In this document: positions 1-6,268 of the stretch, one piece after another
How positions within the stretch are numbered: position 1 is the stretch's first letter
Layout: each line of letters begins with the position of its first letter
NCBI GenBank assembly: GCA_050946255.1
Contig: JBMNUL010000085.1
Span: forward strand, 1 to 11,158
From: JBMNUL01 sp050946255
Lineage (GTDB): Bacteria > Actinomycetota > Coriobacteriia > Coriobacteriales > CADBOM01
Direction: 5' to 3'
DNA: 11,158 nt
The notes under the pieces: model-generated
Database searches by the model: none
Told to the model about the DNA's origin: nothing
The model's input: the letters and a program-made list of their open reading frames with translations, nothing else
Program-made: the position numbers and the translations under genes

Positions 1-226
1 CTATATATTTCTATTTTCAATCAATTGGTGTAGCCATTCTATTTGCATTTAGATCAAATTCAATATAGCAGCTTAGATAATTTCGGTTTGTTACGAGCCG
101 TTCATATTTTCCGGTTAAGATTTGTTCGTTCTTCAGTGAACGTATTTTCTGCTGGATACAATTACTATGTAAAAAATAAGTTCGAAATCAGACCTTTTAT
201 AAAAAATTAAACAGGAGAAATTCAGC
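1..226. other. AT-rich intergenic region upstream of ddl
   Basis: No gene is visible here. A short stem (127-131 with 138-142, CGTTC/GAACG) followed by TATTTTCT could be a weak terminator for a gene left of the window. A TACTAT hexamer at 163-168 resembles a -10 box but has no convincing -35 partner. The last 30 bases before ddl are very A/T rich, as is common around a translation start. I see no repeats or RNA genes in this stretch. Confidence 0.4.
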
Positions 227-1207
227 ATGATAAACGTTAAAGCTTGTGACCCGAAACAGGTTAAGGTTGCCCTTCTGTTTGGTGGTAAGAGCAGTGAGCG
301 CGATATTTCGATAATGTCAGCACAATCAGTTGCCAAGGGATTGCGCGAATGTGGTTTCGATGTCGTTGAAATAGACACGGGACAACCTAGGTACATCGAT
401 AAATTGGAACAGACAGCTCCCGACGTTGTTTTCAACTGCCTTCATGGTCGAGGTGGAGAAGACGGCTGTGTGCAGGGAGTCTGCATGGAGCTAGAAATTC
501 CGTTCACAGGTTCTGGGGTTTTGGCAAGTGCTCTTGCCATGGACAAAGCCAAGGCGAAGGTTTTTTACGAGAAGGCTGGACTTCATACTGCAAAAGCCTG
601 GATTATCACTGATGGCAAGCGAATCGATTACAACAGCGTTCGAAAGATGCTCGGCGATAAAGTGGTGTTGAAACCAGCTTGTGAGGGCTCCGCGTTCGGT
701 GTATCGATTGTTGACAACGAGCAGGATTTTGAAAAAGCGCTAGATCTGGCTTTGTCTTTGGACAACGAAGTGGTTATTGAACAGTTCATTACAGGCACCG
801 AGATCACTGTGGCAGTCCTCGGCAACGATGACGTTATGAGTTTGCCTGTCATCGAGATTGTCCCTCGCAACGAGTTCTATGATTTCGATTCGAAATATTC
901 CCAGGGCGGAGCGGATCATATTTGTCCTGCAAGGCTTTCGGAAGAAGTCACGAAGTCATGCCAAGAGGCAGGAATCGCTGCTCATAAGGTTTTGGGTTGT
1001 AGGGGAGTATCGCGCACCGATATGATTGTCGATAAAAATGGAACTCCTTGGCTTCTCGAAACTAATACGATTCCAGGTATGACCTCGACTTCGCTGATTC
1101 CAGACGCAGCTCGCTCCATGGGAATTGAGTTCAAAGATCTTTGCAAGCTGATCGTCGATTTGGGTTTAGAGGATTCTGATCGAGTGCGTATCAAGGCTGC
1201 GAAGTGA
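227..1207 (+). CDS. ddl: D-alanine--D-alanine ligase
   Basis: Cytoplasmic ATP-grasp ligase that joins two D-alanines for the peptidoglycan stem peptide. The 326 aa match the usual family size. Visible motifs: N-terminal GGKSSERDIS (residues 19-28) with the substrate-binding Glu24; NCLHGRGGEDG (70-80); the ATP-grasp segment VLKPACEGSAFGVS (147-160); the omega-loop FYDFDSKYS with Tyr224; and the metal-binding end RTDMIVD and LLETNTIPGMTSTS (276-289). A Tyr in the SKY loop is the type associated with D-Ala-D-Ala, rather than D-Ala-D-Lac, ligases, so vancomycin-type depsipeptide synthesis is not suggested. The ATG start has AGGAG at 213-217, nine bases upstream. The gene stands alone here: there is no mur or van neighbour within the window. 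The function is confident; the promoter is not identified. Confidence 0.96.
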   Translation: MINVKACDPKQVKVALLFGGKSSERDISIMSAQSVAKGLRECGFDVVEIDTGQPRYIDKLEQTAPDVVFNCLHGRGGEDGCVQGVCMELEIPFTGSGVLASALAMDKAKAKVFYEKAGLHTAKAWIITDGKRIDYNSVRKMLGDKVVLKPACEGSAFGVSIVDNEQDFEKALDLALSLDNEVVIEQFITGTEITVAVLGNDDVMSLPVIEIVPRNEFYDFDSKYSQGGADHICPARLSEEVTKSCQEAGIAAHKVLGCRGVSRTDMIVDKNGTPWLLETNTIPGMTSTSLIPDAARSMGIEFKDLCKLIVDLGLEDSDRVRIKAAK

Positions 1208-1528
1208 GCGAGTTTTCCAAGGTTGCCGATGGATTGAGATCCTCTTCAGCTTGGTGTATTGCGCCGGTGTGATGTATCAGCTTTGAAAGATTGCGCTTGC
1301 TCGCAACAGTGCGCCGGCATGATGCAATGTGCTGGCTCGAAAGAGTGCGCCGGCATGCTGGCTTTGCGCTGTCCGAAATCTTCTTCGGCCTGGTGTATTG
1401 CACTTGCATGATGCGACGTGCTGGCTCGAAACACTACACTGACATGCTTGCATGAATAATTGCGCTGTCCTGTTGGCACTGCGCTTGTGCGAAATCCTCA
1501 TCTGCGTGGAGTATTGCAGGATGAGAAA
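1208..1528. repeat. Decayed intergenic repeat array downstream of ddl
   Basis: There is no credible gene between ddl and rpsT (507 nt). The left part is built from diverged copies of two motifs. One reads roughly ATCCTCTTCAGC-TGGTGTATTGC and begins near 1238, 1377 and 1493. The other, TGCGCCGGCATGATGC-like, begins near 1261, 1311, 1347 and 1398. GTGCTGGCTCGAAA recurs at about 1329 and 1409. Copies differ by scattered substitutions and small indels. Short open frames on the minus strand (for example 1191-1409 and 1277-1501) cross the array, but they have no homology I recognise and reflect the repeats. Confidence 0.6.
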
Positions 1529-1575
1529 ATCGACCCAAGTTGAAATCCTCTTTTAAGGACTTTACCTGGGTCGAT
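1529..1575 (-). terminator. Probable intrinsic terminator of rpsT
   Basis: A long inverted repeat: ATCGACCCAAGT at 1529-1540 pairs with ACCTGGGTCGAT at 1564-1575 (11 of 12 positions). An inner helix is possible, AAA+TCCT (1543-1549) with AGGA+TTT, with one bulged base. Read on the minus strand the stem runs into TTTTCTCAT, as in a Rho-independent terminator. On the plus strand no T-run follows. This points to ending rpsT transcription, about 140 nt after its stop codon, rather than ddl transcription. Confidence 0.55.
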
Positions 1576-1683
1576 CTAGATTCAAACTAAGTTCGATTAA
1601 ATATAAATGAGATAGGCTACAAAACGGTATTAGAAGCTTGGGCCAAACCCATTCATAAAAATCCGAAGAGAAATCCGCTTAGA

Positions 1684-1704
1684 AAATTCGAACTCTCCGA
1701 AATT
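1684..1704 (-). terminator. Weak hairpin immediately after rpsT
   Basis: AAATTCG (1684-1690) can pair with CGAAATT (1698-1704) with one mismatch and a 7-nt loop. On the minus strand it is followed by TTCT after an A/T-rich arm. It sits about 10 nt past the rpsT stop codon. The stem is weak and A/T rich, so it may be only an mRNA 3' end stabiliser; the stronger candidate lies at 1529-1575. Confidence 0.25.
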
Positions 1705-1714
1705 ACTCGAAAAT

Positions 1715-1978
1715 CTACTTGATGGAGTTAGCAAGCTTCATGACTCCAGACTTGCGATTTGCAGCCTGATTCTTGTGGATAATGCCCTTGGAAGCAGCCT
1801 TGTCGAACAGCCTGCAGGCCTTGAGTGCGTACTCTTCTGCAGCCTCGGCGTCATTTTCTGCCACAGCGTCCTTGACCCTGCGGGTTGCGGTCTTGAGCTC
1901 GGAGCGGACAGCCTTGTTGCGCATACGAGCCTTTTCGTTGGTGACAATGCGCTTCTTCTGACTCTTGATGTTAGCCAC
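1715..1978 (-). CDS. rpsT: 30S ribosomal protein S20
   Basis: Primary 16S rRNA-binding protein of the small subunit. The 87 aa are exactly the normal size. The sequence begins (M)ANIKSQKKRIVTNEKARMRN, the typical basic N-terminus. It continues with the three-helix bundle and a conserved end, DKAASKGIIHKNQAANRKSG (residues 59-78). The start is a GTG at 1978-1976, preceded by AGGAGG at 1992-1987. A longer reading frame to 2068 adds residues not seen in the family and lacks a ribosome site, so the GTG is preferred. In enterobacteria S20 represses its own translation through a poor initiation codon. A GTG start and a stem-loop just upstream make similar control thinkable here, but that is inference. 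The gene is divergent from the rpsP operon. Confidence 0.95.
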   Translation of the reverse strand: MANIKSQKKRIVTNEKARMRNKAVRSELKTATRRVKDAVAENDAEAAEEYALKACRLFDKAASKGIIHKNQAANRKSGVMKLANSIK

Positions 1979-1986
1979 TGTTAAAT

Positions 1987-1992
1987 CCTCCT
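1987..1992 (-). promoter_or_regulatory. Ribosome binding site fixing the rpsT GTG start
   Basis: The minus strand reads AGGAGG followed by ATTTAACA and GTG, a consensus Shine-Dalgarno at ideal spacing. It decides in favour of the GTG at 1978-1976 over the upstream ATG at 2068. Confidence 0.85.
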
Positions 1993-2000
1993 GCGTAAGT

Positions 2001-2026
2001 GCAAACAACAATAGTGTTGTATTTGC
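2001..2026 (-). promoter_or_regulatory. Stem-loop in the rpsT leader
   Basis: ACAACA (2005-2010) pairs perfectly with TGTTGT (2015-2020) around a 4-nt loop. GCAA (2001-2004) pairs with TTGC (2023-2026) after a 2-nt bulge, giving ten base pairs in total. It ends 8 nt upstream of the AGGAGG ribosome site on the minus-strand mRNA. Its position suggests a translational control element or mRNA stabiliser; the function is inferred only. Confidence 0.45.
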
Positions 2027-2069
2027 TGATATTAATTGGCCCAGATGCCTGAGCCGCGAAAACTGCAAT

Positions 2070-2097
2070 ATTCTACCACGTTTTTCAGGGTCAATAA
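2070..2097 (-). promoter_or_regulatory. Candidate rpsT promoter
   Basis: On the minus strand TTATTG (2097-2092) and TAGAAT (2075-2070) are separated by 16 bases, a plausible sigma-70-type pair. An overlapping TTGACC (2094-2089) is a better -35 sequence but stands only 13 bases from TAGAAT, so the exact -35 is uncertain. The leader would be about 85 nt and include the stem-loop at 2001-2026. Confidence 0.5.
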
Positions 2098-2222
2098 GAC
2101 TCTTCGCGCCGCATACGGGGCAAATGCTGCCGTCTTGCTCGTGTCAACGGTTGGAAAAGTGCGGTCAAGGGCAAGAATGCACCGCAAAAGTCCGGCGAAT
2201 AACCTCTCGCTAGATTGCAAGT

Positions 2223-2251
2223 TTGCCCATAGACTGCATATCAAGTAAAAT
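2223..2251 (+). promoter_or_regulatory. Promoter of the rpsP-khpA-rimM-trmD operon
   Basis: TTGCCC (2223-2228) and TAAAAT (2246-2251) are separated by exactly 17 bases. Transcription would begin near 2258, giving a leader of about 80 nt before the TTG start of rpsP. No other pair in the divergent region fits as well on this strand. Confidence 0.6.
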
Positions 2252-2338
2252 GTGCTTTTGCAATACAGGTAGGCATCTAAAATTACAGGTTCACCTGCTC
2301 TGCACAGAACAAAGTCCAGTTTTATAAAGGAGATTACC

Positions 2339-2731
2339 TTGGCTGTAAAGATTCGCCTTGCACGTCATGGTGCAAAGAAATATCCGTACTATCGCGTTGT
2401 GGTTGCCGATGGGCGTTCACCTCGCGATGGCCGCTTCATTTGCCAGGTTGGGCGCTACAATCCCAACGTCAACCCCAAGTTCGTCGAGCTCGATCTGGAG
2501 CAGATAGATGAGTGGATTGCGAAGGGTGCTCAGCCTTCTGATACGGTCAGTCGCCTGATCGAGGTTGTTCGCGAGGGTGGCCAGATTGCCAGGGATCCCA
2601 ACAGCAAGACCCTTTCCAAGAAGGCTCAGGCTAAAAAGGAAGCCGAGGAGGCCGCTGCTGCTGAGGCTGCCGCCGCCGCTGAGGCTGGAGAGGGAGAGGC
2701 AGAGGCCGAAGAGGCTCCTGCTGAAGAGTAG
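2339..2731 (+). CDS. rpsP: 30S ribosomal protein S16
   Basis: Small-subunit protein needed for 30S assembly. The core MAVKIRLARHGAKKYPYYRV, then VVADGRSPRDGRFICQVGRY (residues 21-40) and GAQPSDTVSRL (63-73), is the standard S16 fold. After about residue 95 it continues with a lysine stretch and a 30-residue Ala/Glu-rich tail. The protein is therefore 130 aa instead of the roughly 80-90 of most bacteria; such acidic tails are common in actinobacterial S16. The start is TTG at 2339, with AAGGAGA at 2327-2333; no in-frame ATG gives the conserved MAVKIRL start. It is the first gene of a tight operon with khpA, rimM and trmD. Confidence 0.96.
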   Translation: MAVKIRLARHGAKKYPYYRVVVADGRSPRDGRFICQVGRYNPNVNPKFVELDLEQIDEWIAKGAQPSDTVSRLIEVVREGGQIARDPNSKTLSKKAQAKKEAEEAAAAEAAAAAEAGEGEAEAEEAPAEE

Positions 2732-2736
2732 TTGTC

Positions 2737-2979
2737 ATGCCTAGAACAAAAGAAGCCACAGGACAGCTCGTGGAGATGATCGTCAGGTCTTTGGTCGACG
2801 ATCAGGATAGCGTTTCCGTTGTGTCGAAGCCCAATGACGCCGGTATTGTCATCGAGGTCTCCGTGAGCGAGGAAGAAACTGGCAAGATCATCGGACGCCA
2901 GGGCAGGATCATCAAGGCGATAAGGGCTCTAGCCCGTGCTTCCGCCGACTTCTCGGTGGATGTAGAGGTATTGGGCTAG
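2737..2979 (+). CDS. khpA: KH-domain RNA-binding protein KhpA
   Basis: Small single KH-domain protein (80 aa) of the YlqC/KhpA family. In Firmicutes it pairs with KhpB/Jag, binds small RNAs and mRNAs and affects cell elongation. The type-I-like KH core is seen at residues 35-65 (GIVIEVSVSEEETGKIIGRQ), with the RNA-contacting GxxG loop as GRQG (53-56). It starts 5 nt after the rpsP stop and has no strong Shine-Dalgarno of its own, so translation is probably coupled to rpsP. The position between rpsP and rimM is the classical one. Identity is firm; the specific RNA targets are unknown. Confidence 0.93.
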   Translation: MPRTKEATGQLVEMIVRSLVDDQDSVSVVSKPNDAGIVIEVSVSEEETGKIIGRQGRIIKAIRALARASADFSVDVEVLG

Positions 2980-2994
2980 CCTAGCAAGGCGAAC

Positions 2995-3531
2995 ATGGCT
3001 CGTAGAAACCATGCCTACAGAAACGTCGCTCGCGTTGTGGGCAAAATTGGAAAGAGCGGGGAGGTCAAAGTCGAGACGATCGACGGCCTCCCTTTTCTGT
3101 TGCAAGAGGGGATGGACGTCTTTCTCACCCCACCTCCACTCGAGGGCATTCGACATTCGAAGATCGAGTCGATACGGGAAATTGGCGACGCTTGGGCTGT
3201 GAAATTCGAAGATTCCAACGACAGCGCCACAGCCTTCGAGCTCGTGGGGAAGCTTTGCTTGGCTCCAGAGGAAGAACTCGGCGAAATCGATGAATTCGAT
3301 GATCCGAGCGTGCTCGTTGGAATGCAAGTGCGCGATTTGCAACTCGGGAACTTGGGCAAAGTCACCGATGTTCTTACGAGTTCCGAGCAATTGACGCTTG
3401 AGGTGGGGGATGATGAGGTCGGCGACAGGTATCTCATTCCCTACGTCGATGAATTCATAGACAGCATTGAAGACGACGAGATTGTCGTGTCGATTCCGAA
3501 AAGTTTGGCGGAGCTGAATTCCCAATCATGA
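2995..3531 (+). CDS. rimM: Ribosome maturation factor RimM
   Basis: 16S rRNA-processing factor that binds S19 and assists assembly of the 30S head. The 178 aa fit the family. The N-terminal RimM beta-barrel covers about residues 10-90; its VARVVGKIGKSGEVKVE is a diverged form of the usual GRIxxxhGxxGEVkV. The C-terminal PRC-barrel covers about 102-172, ending with DRYLIPYVDEFI and EIVVSIPKSLAELN, a typical RimM finish. It starts 15 nt after khpA and overlaps trmD by 4 nt (ATGA at 3528-3531). The N-terminal half is rather divergent. The PRC barrel and operon position make the call safe. Confidence 0.93.
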   Translation: MARRNHAYRNVARVVGKIGKSGEVKVETIDGLPFLLQEGMDVFLTPPPLEGIRHSKIESIREIGDAWAVKFEDSNDSATAFELVGKLCLAPEEELGEIDEFDDPSVLVGMQVRDLQLGNLGKVTDVLTSSEQLTLEVGDDEVGDRYLIPYVDEFIDSIEDDEIVVSIPKSLAELNSQS

Positions 3532-4265
3532 AAATAGAGACACTTTCGACATTCCCGCATATGTTCGACAGCGTTATGGGCGAGTCGATCATGAAACGTG
3601 CCCAGAACAAGGGGCTGTTGGAGTTCAAGTCTCACGATCTGCGCGATTGGACTCACGACGTTCACCGCACAACCGATGATGCAACCTATGGTGGAGGGCC
3701 GGGGCTGCTCATGAAGGTCGAGCCGATTTTCGAGGCGATGGATGACCTTCTGGCAGAAGAGCCTGCGCTTGTCGTGTTCACGTCTCCGATAGGGGAGAGG
3801 TTCACCCAGCAAGTTGCAGAAGAGCTGAGCCACGAGCAGCGGATCATCTTTGTATGTGGTCACTACGAGGGTTTCGACGAGCGCGTTTACACTTTGGCAG
3901 ACAGGGTTTTCTCGCTCGGAGACTTCGTTCTCACAGGAGGAGAGCTCCCCGCGATGGTCATGACCGATGCGATTTGCCGCCTGATTCCTGGTGTGCTGGG
4001 TGACGACCAGTCATCACAAAGCGAATCGTTTACCGGGGGTTTGTTGGAGTATCCGCAGTATACGAGGCCGGAGAGTTACCGCGGGATGGAAGTTCCCCCA
4101 ATTCTGCTATCTGGTGATCATGCGAAGGTCGAAGCTTGGCGCAGGAGAAAGGCAATCGAGCGCACAGCGAAGTACAGGCCAGATCTTTTGGAAAAGGCCG
4201 ATTTAACTGAAGAGGAACGTGCTTGGGCAAATGAGCTGTTGGATAATCCCTCGTCAACCGAGTAG
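3528..4265 (+). CDS. trmD: tRNA (guanine-37-N1)-methyltransferase
   Basis: SPOUT-family enzyme that puts a methyl group from S-adenosylmethionine on G37 next to the anticodon, preventing +1 frameshifting. It has 245 aa. Landmarks are YGGGPGLLMK (54-63), GHYEGFDERV (111-120), and the trefoil-knot cofactor loop SLGDFVLTGGELPAM (129-143). Arg151 and Glu166 (SESF) match the catalytic Arg/Asp region, with Glu in the acidic position. GLLEYPQYTRPE (171-182) and the C-terminal LLSGDHAKVEAWRR complete the family pattern. The ATG overlaps the rimM stop codon. It is the last gene of the tight operon; rplS, often next, is absent here. Confidence 0.97.
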   Translation: MKIETLSTFPHMFDSVMGESIMKRAQNKGLLEFKSHDLRDWTHDVHRTTDDATYGGGPGLLMKVEPIFEAMDDLLAEEPALVVFTSPIGERFTQQVAEELSHEQRIIFVCGHYEGFDERVYTLADRVFSLGDFVLTGGELPAMVMTDAICRLIPGVLGDDQSSQSESFTGGLLEYPQYTRPESYRGMEVPPILLSGDHAKVEAWRRRKAIERTAKYRPDLLEKADLTEEERAWANELLDNPSSTE

Positions 4266-4281
4266 TACGTGCCTCTATACA

Positions 4282-4397
4282 TTCCGCTGAGATGTGTCAA
4301 ACTCCAAAAGGAGTATCATTTACCGAGTTGACACCATATGTGAGGAGCGCCTGGCTGGCTCGAAGATAGTTCAGCCGAACTCAGCGGAGGATCGGCT
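4282..4397 (+). ncRNA. Candidate structured RNA in the trmD-lepB gap
   Basis: The 199-nt gap between trmD and lepB holds nested inverted repeats. An outer helix is TTCCGCTGAG (4282-4291) with CTCAGCGGAG (4380-4389). Inside it, GTGTCAAACTC (4294-4304) pairs with GAGTTGACAC (4325-4334), with one bulged A. Within that lies ACTCC/GGAGT (4301-4305/4310-4314), which competes for the same bases. GGCT (4357-4360) can pair with AGCC (4373-4376). AGCCGA (4373-4378) can instead pair with TCGGCT (4392-4397), which would exclude the outer helix. No standard U-run follows, so a plain terminator is not obvious; TTTTT occurs at 4412-4416. No known riboswitch class is recognised. Confidence 0.35.
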
Positions 4398-4464
4398 CAA
4401 TTGCACTTCAATTTTTCGACTAAGGCACAACTTGCATTAACTGACTTTCAAGGATTGCCTCTAG

Positions 4465-5019
4465 ATGATACTCAAGAAAGCATCGAAAGCGCTTCGATTC
4501 CTCATCGAAATTCTGATTATCGTAGTCGTGGCGGTTGCCCTCTCTGTAGTGATAAGGATTTTCCTGGTTGAAACTTATGAAGTCCCGACCGGCTCGATGA
4601 TTCCCACGATTGAAATCGGGGACAGGATTCTCTCAGAGAAAATCACCTATTACTTCAATGAACCGCAAAAAGGCGACATCATCACATTCGTCAGCCCCAC
4701 GGACAACGAGACTATTCTCGTCAAGCGCGTAATCGCTACCGGGGGAGATGTGGTGGACATTGTAGACGGCGTGCTTTACGTCAATGGCGAGGAGCAGGAC
4801 GAGTCTTACGTTTATGGCAAGCCGACCTATGAGATGGATACCAACAGTGGTGTGACGATAAGTTACCCCTATACCGTTCCAGAGGGATACCTCTGGGTAA
4901 TGGGAGACAACCGCACGAATTCCTCCGACAGCAGGGTGTTTGGCCCTGTGTCGGTAGATTCCGTTACGGGCAGGGTGTTCTTCAGGTATTGGCCTCTTGA
5001 CAGGTTTGGGCCAATGTAG
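4465..5019 (+). CDS. lepB: Signal peptidase I
   Basis: Membrane-bound serine protease (S26A) that removes signal peptides from exported proteins on the outer face of the cytoplasmic membrane. It has 184 aa, with one N-terminal membrane helix (about 11-33, FLIEILIIVVVAVALSVVI). The catalytic Ser44 lies in VPTGSMIPT (40-48) and the general-base Lys87 in LVKRVIATGGD. The box E region is MGDNRTNSSDSRVFGPV (146-162). All essential parts are present. The ATG is preceded by AAGGA (4450-4454). It follows trmD by 199 nt and may be co-transcribed or have its own promoter; none is clearly visible. The TTGACA at 4328-4333 has no -10 partner at proper spacing. Confidence 0.96.
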   Translation: MILKKASKALRFLIEILIIVVVAVALSVVIRIFLVETYEVPTGSMIPTIEIGDRILSEKITYYFNEPQKGDIITFVSPTDNETILVKRVIATGGDVVDIVDGVLYVNGEEQDESYVYGKPTYEMDTNSGVTISYPYTVPEGYLWVMGDNRTNSSDSRVFGPVSVDSVTGRVFFRYWPLDRFGPM

Positions 5020-5344
5020 GTTGTGGGCGAGATTTTAGGAGAGCAATCCGCGTTTGCGAAGTTAGTCCGAGCGAGGATTGCGGCTTGAGAGCAAATCCGC
5101 ATTTGCGAAGCGGGCTCGAGTGAGGATTGTGACATGAGAGCGAATCCGCATTTGCGAAGCGAGCTCGAGTTAACGTTAGAGAAATGAGCCGGGATAGCAA
5201 TTTGCAAATGAGGTTGAGTGAGCGTTTGCGAAATGAACACGAGTCGCAGTGAAACTGAGCTCGAGTACGCAGTAAGCTAGTTGAAGTTTGTAAAGCTTGG
5301 AAGCGAAAGCAGGAAAGAAAGCAGGAAAGGGAGACAGAGCCTTG
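5020..5344. repeat. About 49-nt quasi-tandem repeats between lepB and glyQ
   Basis: This gap carries no gene. From 5039 to about 5280 it is made of degenerate units of 48-50 nt starting at 5039, 5087, 5136, 5186 and 5235. The first three are clearly related, each running GAGAGC-AATCCGC-TTTGCGAAG followed about 5 nt later by a CTCGAG-like palindrome and a GTGAGGATTG-type end. The last two are strongly eroded. A shorter direct repeat, GCAGGAAAG (5309 and 5321), lies just before glyQ. No T-box (TGGNACCGCG-like) element and no good -35/-10 pair were seen. Confidence 0.6.
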
Positions 5345-6268
5345 ATGACGTTTCAAGAAATCATCCTGACGTTGCAGGACTATTGGTCCAAACAGGGGTG
5401 CATTATCCTCCAGCCATACGATATGGAGGTTGGAGCTGGAACTTTCCATACAGCCACCACGTTGAGATCGCTTGGCCCCGACAGCTGGCGTGCGGCATAC
5501 GTGCAGCCGTGCCGTCGTCCTACCGATGGTCGATATGGTGAGAATCCCAACAGGATGCAGCATTACTACCAGTATCAGGTTCTGCTCAAGCCCTCGCCCG
5601 ACGACGTGCAGGAGCTCTACCTCAACTCCCTCAGGGCAATTGGCATCGAGCCTTGCGACCACGACGTGCGCTTCGTGGAGGACGACTGGGAGTCTCCAAC
5701 GCTTGGTGCCTGGGGACTTGGATGGGAAGTCTGGTGTGACGGAATGGAGGTCACCCAGTTCACATACTTCCAGCAGGTAGGTGGAATCGAGTGCCGTCCG
5801 GTTCCATCTGAGATCACCTACGGTCTGGAGCGCCTTGCAATGTACATCCAGGGTGTCGATTCGGTTTACGACCTCGTCTGGGTTGTCAACGACGATGGCT
5901 CCAAGGTCACTTACGGCGATGTGTTCCTCGAGAACGAGAGGGAATTCTCGGCCTACAACTTCGAATATGCCGATGTGGACCTCCTGCTCACCAACTTCAA
6001 CAACTACGAGGCAGAGTGCGGAAGGCTCCTCGAGAAGAATCTCCCGCTTCCGGCCTATGACTGCGTGCTCAAGTGCTCGCATGCATTCAACCTGCTCGAT
6101 GCTCGCGGTGCAATTTCCACGACCGAGCGGATGGGCTACATTCTCCGTGTGAGAACCCTTGCCCGTGCATGTTGCCTCTCCTATTTGGAGAACGTCTGCG
6201 GAATCAAGCAGGAAGAGGATGATGCGGCTACAGATGTTGCCGCCAAGAAGGGGGGCGATGCACGATGA
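5345..6268 (+). CDS. glyQ: Glycyl-tRNA synthetase alpha subunit
   Basis: Class II aminoacyl-tRNA synthetase subunit that holds the active site of the heterotetrameric (alpha2beta2) glycyl-tRNA synthetase; it activates glycine. It has 307 aa from the ATG at 5345. The opening MTFQEIILTLQDYWSKQGCI is the canonical alpha-subunit start. Further landmarks are QPYDMEVGAGTFHTATTLRS, YVQPCRRPTDGRYGENPNRM with QHYYQYQV, DDWESPTLGAWGLGWEVWCDG, and the motif-3 region SEITYGLERLAMY. A TTG at 5297 would add 16 unrelated basic residues, so the ATG with AAGGGAG at 5327-5333 is preferred. The last codons are a low-conservation Ala/Asp/Lys tail. It overlaps glyS by 4 nt. Confidence 0.97.
   Translation: MTFQEIILTLQDYWSKQGCIILQPYDMEVGAGTFHTATTLRSLGPDSWRAAYVQPCRRPTDGRYGENPNRMQHYYQYQVLLKPSPDDVQELYLNSLRAIGIEPCDHDVRFVEDDWESPTLGAWGLGWEVWCDGMEVTQFTYFQQVGGIECRPVPSEITYGLERLAMYIQGVDSVYDLVWVVNDDGSKVTYGDVFLENEREFSAYNFEYADVDLLLTNFNNYEAECGRLLEKNLPLPAYDCVLKCSHAFNLLDARGAISTTERMGYILRVRTLARACCLSYLENVCGIKQEEDDAATDVAAKKGGDAR

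Larger units (their letters stand above)
1979..2338. other. Divergent control region between rpsT and rpsP
   Basis: These 360 nt have no gene. They contain the rpsT leader and promoter on the minus strand (1979-2097) and the rpsP promoter and leader on the plus strand (2223-2338). The middle, about 2100-2220, shows nothing I can name. The rpsP leader holds a small palindrome, CAGGTTCACCTG (2286-2297), able to form a 4-bp stem with a 4-nt loop. The motif TACAGGT also occurs twice (near 2264 and 2284). Confidence 0.6.

Noticed and set aside
1979..2068. N-terminal extension of S20 from the ATG at 2068.
   Set aside because: S20 is normally about 87 aa starting (M)ANIKSQ; the extension has no ribosome site and includes the leader hairpin.
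2929..3525. A 198-codon minus-strand frame opposite rimM.
   Set aside because: It is antisense to a conserved gene in an unbroken operon; no ribosome site or family resemblance.
4328..4356. Promoter with consensus TTGACA at 4328-4333.
   Set aside because: No -10-like hexamer at 15-18 nt spacing (CTGGCT region); the hexamer is part of a hairpin arm.
5020..5344. T-box riboswitch upstream of glyQS.
   Set aside because: No TGGNACCGCG-like sequence or terminator/antiterminator arrangement found; the region is explained by quasi-repeats.
4982..6082. A 366-codon open frame on the minus strand covering the end of lepB, the repeat spacer and most of glyQ.
   Set aside because: It lies antisense to two firmly identified genes, has no recognisable domain, and its middle only reflects the 49-nt repeats (recurrent RKCGFAL).
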